From positions 124,001 to 188,000 of the forward strand of contig JAZGUH010000116.1 in NCBI GenBank assembly GCA_037893225.1: a DNA stretch of 64,000 nt. The letters are read 5' to 3'. This document shows, piece by piece, positions 11,120 through 24,000 of the stretch. Each line of letters starts with the position of its first letter. The first letter of the stretch is position 1. The DNA comes from Hippasteria phrygiana (Eukaryota > Echinodermata > Asteroidea > Valvatida > Goniasteridae). The translations under genes were made by a program, and so were the position numbers. The notes under the pieces are model-generated. The model was not told the origin of the DNA and did not search any database. It was given only the letters and a program-made list of their open reading frames with translations.

Positions 11120-13662
11120 ATGAAATATCAACCAAATACAGTAATTTTGACATGTATGGATAGCTTAGATCTGGCGCTACATGTTGCAATTATCGGCGGC
11201 TTCTTAGAGTTAACACTTGTGGAGAAAATTCAAACCTCGCAATGTTTATTTTCTTTCCGGCCAACATCTGTGTGCATATTACCTTTTATTTATTGCTCCA
11301 TGCCTGTCAAATTCCCTTGGGTATGACTTGCTTTACTCATTCATAATTGCATGAAATATCAACCAAATACAGTAATTTTGACATGTATGGATAGCTTAGA
11401 TCTGGCGCTACATGTTGCAATTATCGGCGGCTTCTTAGAGTTAACACTTGTGGAGAAAATTCAAATCTCGCAATGTTTATTTTCTTTCCGGCCAACATCT
11501 GTGTGCATATTACCTTCTATTTATTGCTCCATGCCTGTCAAATTCCCTAGGGTATGACTTGCTTTATTCATTCATAATTGCATGAAATATCAACCAAATA
11601 CAGTAATTTTGACATGTATGGATAGCTTAGATCTGGCGCTACATGTTGCAATCATCGGCGGCTTCCTAGAGTTAAAACTTGTGGAGAAAATTCAAACCTC
11701 GCAATGTTTATTTTCTTTCCGGCCAACATCTGTGTGCATATTACCTTCTATTTATTGCTCCATGCCTGTCAAATTCCCTAGGGTATGACTTGCTTTATTC
11801 ATTCATAATTGCATGAAATATCAACCAAATACAGTAATTTTGACATGTATGGATAGCTTAGATCTGGCGCTACATGTTGCAATTATCGGCGGCTTCTTAG
11901 AGTTAACACATGTGGAGAAAATTCAAACCTCGCAATGTTTATTTTCTTTCCGGCCAACATCTGTGTGCATATTACCTTCTATTTATTGCTCCATGCCTGT
12001 CAAATTCCCTAGGGTATGACTTGCTTTACTCATTCATAATTGCATGAAATATCAACCAAATACAGTAATTTTGACATGTATGGATAGCTTAGATCTGGCG
12101 CTACATGTTGCAATCATCGGCGGCTTCCTAGAGTTAAAACTTGTGGAGAAAATTCAAACCTCGCAATGTTTATTTTCTTTCCGGCCAACATCTGTGTACA
12201 TGTTACCGTCTATTTATTGCTCCATGCATGTCAAATTCCCTGGGGTATGGACTTGCTTTATTCATTCATAATTGCATGAAATATCAACCAAATGCAGTAA
12301 TTTTGACATGTATGGATAGCTTAGATCTGGCGCTACATGATGCAATTATCGGCGGCTTCTTAGAGTTAACACTTGTGGAGAAAATTCAAATCTCGCAATG
12401 TTTATTTTCTTTCCGGCCAACATCTGTGTGCATATTACCTTCTATTTATTGCTCCATGCCTGTCAAATTCCCTAGGGTATGACTTGCTTTATTCATTCAT
12501 AATTGCATGAAATATCAACCAAATACAGTAATTTTGACATGTATGGATAGCTTAGATCTGGCGCTACATGTTGCAATCATCGGCGGCTTCCTAGAGTTAA
12601 AACTTGTGGAGAAAATTCAAACCTCGCAATGTTTATTTTCTTTCCGGCCAACATCTGTGTGCATATTACCTTCTATTTATTGCTCCATGCCTGTCAAATT
12701 CCCTAGGGTATGACTTGCTTTATTCATTCATAATTGCATGAAATATCAACCAAATACAGTAATTTTGACATGTATGGATAGCTTAGATCTGGCGCTACAT
12801 GTTGCAATTATCGGCGGCTTCTTAGAGTTAACACATGTGGAGAAAATTCAAACCTCGCAATGTTTATTTTCTTTCCGGCCAACATCTGTGTGCATATTAC
12901 CTTCTATTTATTGCTCCATGCCTGTCAAATTCCCTAGGGTATGACTTGCTTTACTCATTCATAATTGCATGAAATATCAACCAAATACAGTAATTTTGAC
13001 ATGTATGGATAGCTTAGATCTGGCGCTACATGTTGCAATCATCGGCGGCTTCCTAGAGTTAAAACTTGTGGAGAAAATTCAAACCTCGCAATGTTTATTT
13101 TCTTTCCGGCCAACATCTGTGTACATGTTACCGTCTATTTATTGCTCCATGCATGTCAAATTCCCTGGGGTATGGACTTGCTTTATTCATTCATAATTGC
13201 ATGAAATATCAACCAAATGCAGTAATTTTGACATGTATGGATAGCTTAGATCTGGCGCTACATGATGCAATTATCGGCGGCTTCTTAGAGTTAACACTTG
13301 TGGAGAAAATTCAAACCTCGCAATGTTTATTTTCTTTCCGGCCAACATCTGTGTGCATATTTCCTTCTATTTATTGCTCCATGCCTGTCAAATTCCCTAG
13401 GGTATGACTTGCTTTACTCATTCATAATTGCATGAAATATCAACCAAATACAGTAATTTTGACATGTATGGATAGCTTAGATCTGGCGCTACATGTTGCA
13501 ATCATCGGCGGCTTCCTAGAGTTAAAACTTGTGGAGAAAATTCAAACCTCGCAATGTTTATTTTCTTTCCGGCCAACATCTGTGTACATGTTACCGTCTA
13601 TTTATTGCTCCATGCCTGTCAAATTCCCTAGGGTATGACTTGCTTTACTCATTCATAATTGC
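11120..13662. repeat. P-I-E-H-B2 unit with inner four-monomer duplication (925 bp)
   Basis: P (11120), I (11351), E (11582), then H-B2-HDA/I-E (11813-12737) and H-B2-HDA-Y (12738-13662). The H-to-H spacing is 925 bp. The monomer at 12276 joins an HDA 5' half (A at 65) to a class I 3' half (T at 116, normal 162) and marks the exchange point. Confidence 0.83.
12276..12506. repeat. Hybrid monomer HDA/I
   Basis: It has gc at 19-20 and A at 65 (HDA markers), then T at 116 and gcatattacct rather than gcatatttcc (class I markers). The crossover interval is positions 66-115. Confidence 0.82.
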
Positions 13663-13894
13663 ATGAAATATCAACCAAATTCAGTAATTTTGACATGTAT
13701 GGATAGCTTAGACCTGGCGCTACATGTTGCAATTATCGGCGGCTTCTTAGAGTTAACACTTGTGGAGAAAATTCAAACCTCGCAATGTTTATTTTCTTTC
13801 CGGCCAACATCTGTGTACATATAACCGTCTATTTATTGCTCCATGCATGTCAAATTCCCTGGGGTATGGACTAGCTTTACTCATTTATAATTGC
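13663..13894. repeat. First class Z monomer (in-frame stop from A at 161)
   Basis: Class Z reads acatataaccg instead of acatgttaccg or gcatattacct, putting TAA in the main monomer frame. I count 16 monomers with this 3' allele, at 13663, 14357, 15282, 28691, 38172, 46267, 47193, 52512, 53438, 54826, 56676 and, through the 3,933-bp repeat, 57371, 58759, 60609, 61304 and 62692. All have the extra G. Confidence 0.87.
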
Positions 13895-15050
13895 ATGAAA
13901 TATCAACCAAATTCAGTAATTTTGACATGTATGGATAGCTTAGATCTGGCGCTACATGTTGCAATTATCGGCGGCTTCTTAGAGTTAACACTTGTGGAGA
14001 AAATTCAAACCTCGCAATGTTTATTTTCTTTCCGGCCAACATCTGTGTGCATATTACCTTTTATTTATTGCTCCATGCCTGTCAAATTCCCTTGGGTATG
14101 ACTTGCTTTACTCATTCATAATTGCATGAAATATCAACCAAATACAGTAATTTTGACATGTATGGATAGCTTATATCTGGCGCTACATGTTGCAATTATC
14201 GGCGGCTTCTTAGAGTTAACACTTGTGGAGAAAATTCAAATCTCGCAATGTTTATTTTCTTTCCGGCCAACATCTGTGTGCATATTACCTTCTATTTATT
14301 GCTCCATGCCTGTCAAATTCCCTAGGGTATGACTTGCTTTACTCATTCATAATTGCATGAAATATCAACCAAATTCAGTAATTTTGACATGTATGGATAG
14401 CTTAGACCTGGCGCTACATGTTGCAATTATCGGCGGCTTCTTAGAGTTAACACTTGTGGAGAAAATTCAAACCTCGCAATGTTTATTTTCTTTCCGGCCA
14501 ACATCTGTGTACATATAACCGTCTATTTATTGCTCCATGCATGTCAAATTCCCTGGGGTATGGACTAGCTTTACTCATTTATAATTGCATGAAATATCAA
14601 CCAAATTCAGTAATTTTGACATGTATGGATAGCTTAGATCTGGCGCTACATGTTGCAATTATCGGCGGCTTCTTAGAGTTAACACTTGTGGAGAAAATTC
14701 AAACCTCGCAATGTTTATTTTCTTTCCGGCCAACATCTGTGTGCATATTACCTTTTATTTATTGCTCCATGCCTGTCAAATTCCCTTGGGTATGACTTGC
14801 TTTACTCATTCATAATTGCATGAAATATCAACCAAATACAGTAATTTTGACATGTATGGATAGCTTATATCTGGCGCTACATGTTGCAATTATCGGCGGC
14901 TTCTTAGAGTTAACACTTGTGGAGAAAATTCAAATCTCGCAATGTTTATTTTCTTTCCGGCCAACATCTGTGTGCATATTACCTTCTATTTATTGCTCCA
15001 TGCCTGTCAAATTCCCTAGGGTATGACTTGCTTTATTCATTCATAATTGC
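13663..15050. repeat. Three-monomer tandem duplication, 694 bp x 2
   Basis: Z (13663), an S/P mosaic (13895) and a class I copy with T at 49 (14126) are followed by the same three at 14357, 14589 and 14820. The agatct-to-atatct change at position 49 occurs only in these two copies in the window. The last monomers differ in their tails (tttactcat versus tttattcat). Z carries acatataaccg at 155-165, a stop in the main frame. Confidence 0.88.
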
Positions 15051-15975
15051 ATGAAATATCAACCAAATACAGTAATTTTGACATGTATGGATAGCTTAGA
15101 TCTGGCGCTACATGTTGCAATCATCGGCGGCTTCCTAGAGTTAAAACTTGTGGAGAAAATTCAAACCTCGCAATGTTTATTTTCTTTCCGGCCAACATCT
15201 GTGTACATGTTACCGTCTATTTATTGCTCCATGCCTGTCAAATTCCCTAGGGTATGACTTGCTTTACTCATTCATAATTGCATGAAATATCAACCAAATT
15301 CAGTAATTTTGACATGTATGGATAGCTTAGACCTGGCGCTACATGTTGCAATTATCGGCGGCTTCTTAGAGTTAACACTTGTGGAGAAAATTCAAACCTC
15401 GCAATGTTTATTTTCTTTCCGGCCAACATCTGTGTACATATAACCGTCTATTTATTGCTCCATGCATGTCAAATTCCCTGGGGTATGGACTAGCTTTACT
15501 CATTTATAATTGCATGAAATATCAACCAAATTCAGTAATTTTGACATGTATGGATAGCTTAGACCTGGCGCTACATGTTGCAATCATCGGCGGCTTCCTA
15601 GAGTTAAAACTTGTGGAGAAAATTCAAACCTCGCAATGTTTATTTTCTTTCCGGCCAACATCTGTGTGCATATTACCTTCTATTTATTGCTCCATGCCTG
15701 TCAAATTCCCTAGGGTATGACTTGCTTTACTCATTGATAATTGCATGAAATATCAACCAAATACAGTAATTTTGACATGTATGGATAGCTTAGATCTGGC
15801 GCTACATGTTGCAATTATCGGCGGCTTCTTAGAGTTAACACTTGTGGAGAAAATTCAAACCTCGCAATGTTTATTTTCTTTCCGGCCAACATCTGTGTGC
15901 ATATTACCTTCTATTTATTGCTCCATGCCTGTCAAATTCCCTAGGGTATGACTTGCTTTACTCATTCATAATTGC

Positions 15976-17362
15976 ATGAAATATCAACCAAATACAGTAA
16001 TTTTGACATGTATTGATAGCTTAGATCTGGCGCTACATGTTGCAATCATCGGCGGCTTCCTAGAGTTAAAACTTGTGGAGAAAATTCAAACCTCGCAATG
16101 TTTATTTTCTTTCCGGCCAACATCTGTGTACATGTTACCGTCTATTTATTGCTCCATGCATGTCAAATTCCCTAGGGTATGACTTGCTTTACTCATTCAT
16201 AATTGCATGAAATATCAACCAAATACAGTAATTTTGACATGTATGGATAGCTTAGATCTGGCGCTACATGTTGCAATCATTGGCGGCTTCCTAGAGTTAA
16301 AACTTGTGGAGAAAATTCAAACCTCGCAATGTTTATTTTCTTTCCTTCCAACATCTGTGTACATGTTACCGTCTATTTATTGCTCCATGCATGTCAAATT
16401 CCCTGGGGTATGGACTAGCTTTACTCATTTATAATTGCATGAAATATCAACCAAATTCAGTAATTTTGACATGTATGGATAGCTTAGACCTGGCGCTACA
16501 TGTTGCAATCATCGGCGGCTTCCTAGAGTTAAAACCTGTGGAGAAAATTCAAACCTCGCAATGTTTATTTTCTTTCCGGCCAACATCTGTGTGCATATTA
16601 CCTTCTATTTATTGCTCCATGCCTGTCAAATTCCCTTGGGTATGACTTGCTTTACTCATTGATAATTGCATGAAATATCAACCAAATACAGTAATTTTGA
16701 CATGTATGGATAGCTTAGATCTGGCGCTACATGTTGCAATTATCGGCGGCTTCTTAGAGTTAACACTTGTGGAGAAAATTCAAACCTCGCAATGTTTATT
16801 TTCTTTCCGGCCAACATCTGTGTGCATATTACCTTCTATTTATTGCTCCATGCCTGTCAAATTCCCTAGGGTATGACTTGCTTTACTCATTGATAATTGC
16901 ATGAAATATCAACCAAATTCAGTAATTTTGACATGTATGGATAGCTTAGACCTGGCGCTACATGTTGCAATCATCGGCGGCTTCCTAGAGTTAAAACTTG
17001 TGGAGAAAATTCAAACCTCGCAATGTTTATTTTCTTTCCGGCCAACATCTGTGTGCATATTACCTTCTATTTATTGCTCCATGCCTGTCAAATTCCCTAG
17101 GGTATGACTTGCTTTACTCATTGATAATTGCATGAAATATCAACCAAATACAGTAATTTTGACATGTATGGATAGCTTAGATCTGGCGCTACATGTTGCA
17201 ATTATCGGCGGCTTCTTAGAGTTAACACTTGTGGAGAAAATTCAAACCTCGCAATGTTTATTTTCTTTCCGGCCAACATCTGTGTGCATATTACCTTCTA
17301 TTTATTGCTCCATGCCTGTCAAATTCCCTAGGGTATGACTTGCTTTACTCATTCATAATTGC
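15976..17362. repeat. Six-monomer unit, 1,387 bp (A-B-C-D-C'-D)
   Basis: A (15976), B (16207), C (16439), D (16670), C' (16901), D (17132), then A again at 17363. These A copies carry ccctaggg rather than cctgggg at the end, a form also at 17363 and 29385 but not at 21, 1639 or 3951. The unit looks like a partial extra start of the super-repeat. Confidence 0.85.
16207..16438. repeat. Class B monomer with private dinucleotide change
   Basis: At 16346-16347 the usual ttccggcca reads ttccttcca, a GG-to-TT change that also removes a CpG. It is otherwise the same as the B copies at 17594 and 29616, so it arose after those blocks diverged or is a consensus error. Confidence 0.85.
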
Positions 17363-18749
17363 ATGAAATATCAACCAAATACAGTAATTTTGACATGTAT
17401 TGATAGCTTAGATCTGGCGCTACATGTTGCAATCATCGGCGGCTTCCTAGAGTTAAAACTTGTGGAGAAAATTCAAACCTCGCAATGTTTATTTTCTTTC
17501 CGGCCAACATCTGTGTACATGTTACCGTCTATTTATTGCTCCATGCATGTCAAATTCCCTAGGGTATGACTTGCTTTACTCATTCATAATTGCATGAAAT
17601 ATCAACCAAATACAGTAATTTTGACATGTATGGATAGCTTAGATCTGGCGCTACATGTTGCAATCATTGGCGGCTTCCTAGAGTTAAAACTTGTGGAGAA
17701 AATTCAAACCTCGCAATGTTTATTTTCTTTCCGGCCAACATCTGTGTACATGTTACCGTCTATTTATTGCTCCATGCATGTCAAATTCCCTGGGGTATGG
17801 ACTAGCTTTACTCATTTATAATTGCATGAAATATCAACCAAATTCAGTAATTTTGACATGTATGGATAGCTTAGACCTGGCGCTACATGTTGCAATCATC
17901 GGCGGCTTCCTAGAGTTAAAACCTGTGGAGAAAATTCAAACCTCGCAATGTTTATTTTCTTTCCGGCCAACATCTGTGTGCATATTACCTTCTATTTATT
18001 GCTCCATGCCTGTCAAATTCCCTTGGGTATGACTTGCTTTACTCATTGATAATTGCATGAAATATCAACCAAATACAGTAATTTTGACATGTATGGATAG
18101 CTTAGATCTGGCGCTACATGTTGCAATTATCGGCGGCTTCTTAGAGTTAACACTTGTGGAGAAAATTCAAACCTCGCAATGTTTATTTTCTTTCCGGCCA
18201 ACATCTGTGTGCATATTACCTTCTATTTATTGCTCCATGCCTGTCAAATTCCCTAGGGTATGACTTGCTTTACTCATTCATAATTGCATGAAATATCAAC
18301 CAAATACAGTAATTTTGACATGTATGGATAGCTTAGATCTGGCGCTACATGTTGCAATCATCGGCGGCTTCCTAGAGTTAAAACTTGTGGAGAAAATTCA
18401 AACCTCGCAATGTTTATTTTCTTTCCGGCCAACATCTGTGTGCATATTACCTTCTATTTATTGCTCCATGCCTGTCAAATTCCCTAGGGTATGACTTGCT
18501 TTATTCATTCATAATTGCATGAAATATCAACCAAATACAGTAATTTTGACATGTATGGATAGCTTAGATCTGGCGCTACATGTTGCAATCATCGGCGGCT
18601 TCCTAGAGTTAAAACTTGTGGAGAAAATTCAAACCTCGCAATGTTTATTTTCTTTCCGGCCAACATCTGTGTGCATATTACCTTCTATTTATTGCTCCAT
18701 GCCTGTCAAATTCCCTAGGGTATGACTTGCTTTATTCATTCATAATTGC

Positions 18750-21061
18750 ATGAAATATCAACCAAATACAGTAATTTGGACATGTATGGATAGCTTAGAT
18801 CTGGCGCTACATGTTGCAATTATCGGCGGCTTCTTAGAGTTAACACATGTGGAGAAAATTCAAACCTCGCAATGTTTATTTTCTTTCCGGCCAACATCTG
18901 TGTGCATATTACCTTCTATTTATTGCTCCATGCCTGTCAAATTCCCTAGGGTATGACTTGCTTTACTCATTCATAATTGCATGAAATATCAACCAAATAC
19001 AGTAATTTTGACATGTATGGATAGCTTAGATCTGGCGCTACATGTTGCAATCATCGGCGGCTTCCTAGAGTTAAAACTTGTGGAGAAAATTCAAACCTCG
19101 CAATGTTTATTTTCTTTCCGGCCAACATCTGTGTACATATTACCTTCTATTTATTGCTCCATGCCTGTCAAATTCCCTAGGGTATGACTTGCTTTATTCA
19201 TTCATAATTGCATGAAATATCAACCAAATACAGTAATTTGGACATGTATGGATAGCTTAGATCTGGCGCTACATGTTGCAATTATCGGCGGCTTCTTAGA
19301 GTTAACACATGTGGAGAAAATTCAAACCTCGCAATGTTTATTTTCTTTCCGGCCAACATCTGTGTGCATATTACCTTCTATTTATTGCTCCATGCCTGTC
19401 AAATTCCCTAGGGTATGACTTGCTTTACTCATTCATAATTGCATGAAATATCAACCAAATACAGTAATTTTGACATGTATGGATAGCTTAGATCTGGCGC
19501 TACATGTTGCAATCATCGGCGGCTTCCTAGAGTTAAAACTTGTGGAGAAAATTCAAACCTCGCAATGTTTATTTTCTTTCCGGCCAACATCTGTGTACAT
19601 GTTACCGTCTATTTATTGCTCCATGCATGTCAAATTCCCTGGGGTATGGACTTGCTTTATTCATTCATAATTGCATGAAATATCAACCAAATACAGTAAT
19701 TTTGACATGTATGGATAGCTTAGATCTGGCGCTACATGTTGCAATCATCGGCGGCTTCCTAGAGTTAAAACTTGTGGAGAAAATTCAAACCTCGCAATGT
19801 TTATTTTCTTTCCGGCCAACATCTGTGTGCATATTACCTTCTATTTATTGCTCCATGCCTGTCAAATTCCCTAGGGTATGACTTGCTTTATTCATTCATA
19901 ATTGCATGAAATATCAACCAAATACAGTAATTTGGACATGTATGGATAGCTTAGATCTGGCGCTACATGTTGCAATTATCGGCGGCTTCTTAGAGTTAAC
20001 ACATGTGGAGAAAATTCAAACCTCGCAATGTTTATTTTCTTTCCGGCCAACATCTGTGTGCATATTACCTTCTATTTATTGCTCCATGCCTGTCAAATTC
20101 CCTAGGGTATGACTTGCTTTACTCATTCATAATTGCATGAAATATCAACCAAATACAGTAATTTTGACATGTATGGATAGCTTAGATCTGGCGCTACATG
20201 TTGCAATCATCGGCGGCTTCCTAGAGTTAAAACTTGTGGAGAAAATTCAAACCTCGCAATGTTTATTTTCTTTCCGGCCAACATCTGTGTACATATTACC
20301 TTCTATTTATTGCTCCATGCCTGTCAAATTCCCTAGGGTATGACTTGCTTTATTCATTCATAATTGCATGAAATATCAACCAAATACAGTAATTTGGACA
20401 TGTATGGATAGCTTAGATCTGGCGCTACATGTTGCAATTATCGGCGGCTTCTTAGAGTTAACACATGTGGAGAAAATTCAAACCTCGCAATGTTTATTTT
20501 CTTTCCGGCCAACATCTGTGTGCATATTACCTTCTATTTATTGCTCCATGCCTGTCAAATTCCCTAGGGTATGACTTGCTTTACTCATTCATAATTGCAT
20601 GAAATATCAACCAAATACAGTAATTTTGACATGTATGGATAGCTTAGATCTGGCGCTACATGTTGCAATCATCGGCGGCTTCCTAGAGTTAAAACTTGTG
20701 GAGAAAATTCAAACCTCGCAATGTTTATTTTCTTTCCGGCCAACATCTGTGTACATGTTACCGTCTATTTATTGCTCCATGCATGTCAAATTCCCTGGGG
20801 TATGGACTTGCTTTATTCATTCATAATTGCATGAAATATCAACCAAATGTAGTAATTTTGACATGTATGGATAGCTTAGATCTGGCGCTACATGTTGCAA
20901 TTATCGGCGGCTTCTTAGAGTTAACACTTGTGGAGAAAATTCAAACCTCGCAATGTTTATTTTCTTTCCGGCCAACATCTGTGTGCATATTACCTTCTAT
21001 TTATTGCTCCATGCCTGTCAAATTCCCTTGGGTATGACTTGCTTTACTCATTCATAATTGC
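18750..21061. repeat. Five-monomer duplication, 1,156 bp x 2
   Basis: W-E'-W-B2-E (18750-19905) is followed by W-E'-W-B2-V (19906-21061). W is marked by G at 29 plus aacacat at 93-99. E' is an E body with A at 155 only. The third super-repeat copy has W-E'-W-B2-V once, at 30772-31927, so this duplication is a gain here or a loss there. Confidence 0.87.
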
Positions 21062-24000
21062 ATGAAATATCAACCAAATACAGTAATTTTGACATGTATT
21101 GATAGCTTAGATCTGGCGCTACATGTTGCAATCATCGGCGGCTTCCTAGAGTTAAAACTTGTGGAGAAAATTCAAACCTCGCAATGTTTATTTTCTTTCC
21201 GGCCAACATCTGTGTACATGTTACCGTCTATTTATTGCTCCATGCATGTCAAATTCCCTGGGGTATGGACTAGCTTTACTCATTTATAATTGCATGAAAT
21301 ATCAACCAAATTCAGTAATTTTGACATGTATGGATAGCTTAGACCTGGCGCTACATGTTGCAATCATCGGCGGCTTCCTAGAGTTAAAACTTGTGGAGAA
21401 AATTCAAACCTCGCAATGTTTATTTTCTTTCCGGCCAACATCTGTGTGCATATTACCTTCTATTTATTGCTCCATGCCTGTCAAATTCCCTAGGGTATGA
21501 CTTGCTTTACTCATTGATAATTGCATGAAATATCAACCAAATACAGTAATTTTGACATGTATGGATAGCTTAGATCTGGCGCTACATGTTGCAATTATCG
21601 GCGGCTTCTTAGAGTTAACACTTGTGGAGAAAATTCAAACCTCGCAATGTTTATTTTCTTTCCGGCCAACATCTGTGTGCATATTACCTTCTATTTATTG
21701 CTCCATGCCTGTCAAATTCCCTAGGGTATGACTTGCTTTACTCATTCATAATTGCATGAAATATCAACCAAATACAGTAATTTTGACATGTATGGATAGC
21801 TTAGATCTGGCGCTACATGTTGCAATCATCGGCGGCTTCCTAGAGTTAAAACTTGTGGAGAAAATTCAAACCTCGCAATGTTTATTTTCTTTCCGGCCAA
21901 CATCTGTGTACATGTTACCGTCTATTTATTGCTCCATGCATGTCAAATTCCTTGGGGTATGGACTAGCTTTACTCATTTATAATTGCATGAAATATCAAC
22001 CAAATACAGTAATTTTGACATGTATGGATAGCTTAGATCTGGCGCTACATGTTGCAATTATCGGCGGCTTCTTAGAGTTAACACTTGTGGAGAAAATTCA
22101 AACCTCGCAATGTTTATTTTCTTTCCGGCCAACATCTGTGTGCATATTACCTTCTATTTATTGCTCCATGCCTGTCAAATTCCCTAGGGTATGACTTGCT
22201 TTACTCATTCATAATTGCATGAAATATCAACCAAATACAGTAATTTTGACATGTATGGATAGCTTAGATCTGGCGCTACATGTTGCAATCATCGGCGGCT
22301 TCCTAGAGTTAAAACTTGTGGAGAAAATTCAAACCTCGCAATGTTTATTTTCTTTCCGGCCAACATCTGTGTGCATATTACCTTCTATTTATTGCTCCAT
22401 GCCTGTCAAATTCCCTAGGGTATGACTTGCTTTATTCATTCATAATTGCATGAAATATCAACCAAATACAGTAATTTTGACATGTATGGATAGCTTAGAT
22501 CTGGCGCTACATGTTGCAATCATCGGCGGCTTCCTAGAGTTAAAACTTGTGGAGAAAATTCAAACCTCGCAATGTTTATTTTCTTTCCGGCCAACATCTG
22601 TGTGCATATTACCTTCTATTTATTGCTCCATGCCTGTCAAATTCCCTAGGGTATGACTTGCTTTATTCATTCATAATTGCATGAAATATCAACCAAATAC
22701 AGTAATTTTGACATGTATGGATAGCTTAGATCTGGCGCTACATGTTGCAATTATCGGCGGCTTCTTAGAGTTAACACTTGTGGAGAAAATTCAAACCTCG
22801 CAATGTTTATTTTCTTTCCGGCCAACATCTGTGTGCATATTACCTTTTATTTATTGCTCCATGCCTGTCAAATTCCCTTGGGTATGACTTGCTTTACTCA
22901 TTCATAATTGCATGAAATATCAACCAAATACAGTAATTTTGACATGTATGGATAGCTTAGATCTGGCGCTACATGTTGCAATTATCGGCGGCTTCTTAGA
23001 GTTAACACTTGTGGAGAAAATTCAAATCTCGCAATGTTTATTTTCTTTCCGGCCAACATCTGTGTGCATATTACCTTCTATTTATTGCTCCATGCCTGTC
23101 AAATTCCCTAGGGTATGACTTGCTTTACTCATTGATAATTGCATGAAATATCAACCAAATACAGTAATTTTGACATGTATGGATAGCTTAGATCTGGCGC
23201 TACATGTTGCAATCATCGGCGGCTTCCTAGAGTTAAAACTTGTGGAGAAAATTCAAACCTCGCAATGTTTATTTTCTTTCCGGCCAACATCTGTGTGCAT
23301 ATTACCTTCTATTTATTGCTCCATGCCTGTCAAATTCCCTAGGGTATGACTTGCTTTATTCATTCATAATTGCATGAAATATCAACCAAATACAGTAATT
23401 TTGACATGTATGGATAGCTTAGATCTGGCGCTACATGTTGCAATTATCGGCGGCTTCTTAGAGTTAACACTTGTGGAGAAAATTCAAACCTCGCAATGTT
23501 TATTTTCTTTCCGGCCAACATCTGTGTGCATATTACCTTCTATTTATTGCTCCATGCCTGTCAAATTCCCTTGGGTATGACTTGCTTTACTCATTCATAA
23601 TTGCATGAAATATCAACCAAATACAGTAATTTTGACATGTATTGATAGCTTAGATCTGGCGCTACATGTTGCAATCATCGGCGGCTTCCTAGAGTTAAAA
23701 CTTGTGGAGAAAATTCAAACCTCGCAATGTTTATTTTCTTTCCGGCCAACATCTGTGTACATGTTACCGTCTATTTATTGCTCCATGCATGTCAAATTCC
23801 CTGGGGTATGGACTAGCTTTACTCATTTATAATTGCATGAAATATCAACCAAATTCAGTAATTTTGACATGTATGGATAGCTTAGACCTGGCGCTACATG
23901 TTGCAATCATCGGCGGCTTCCTAGAGTTAAAACTTGTGGAGAAAATTCAAACCTCGCAATGTTTATTTTCTTTCCGGCCAACATCTGTGTGCATATTACC

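Larger units (their letters stand above)
3951..15975. repeat. Super-repeat copy 1, about 12.0 kb
   Basis: It begins A-B-C-D-E-E-W (3951-5568), then B2, V, A/B hybrids, C', D, B', D, E, E, P, I, E, H, B2, HDA, and ends Z-C'-D before the next A-type monomer at 15976. The same class order recurs from 17363 and from 29385. This copy holds extra local expansions: a 3-monomer repeat near 6 kb, 7/5/4-monomer repeats from 8.3 to 13.4 kb and a 3-monomer repeat from 13.7 to 15.0 kb. Boundaries are by class order and are approximate. Confidence 0.72.
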
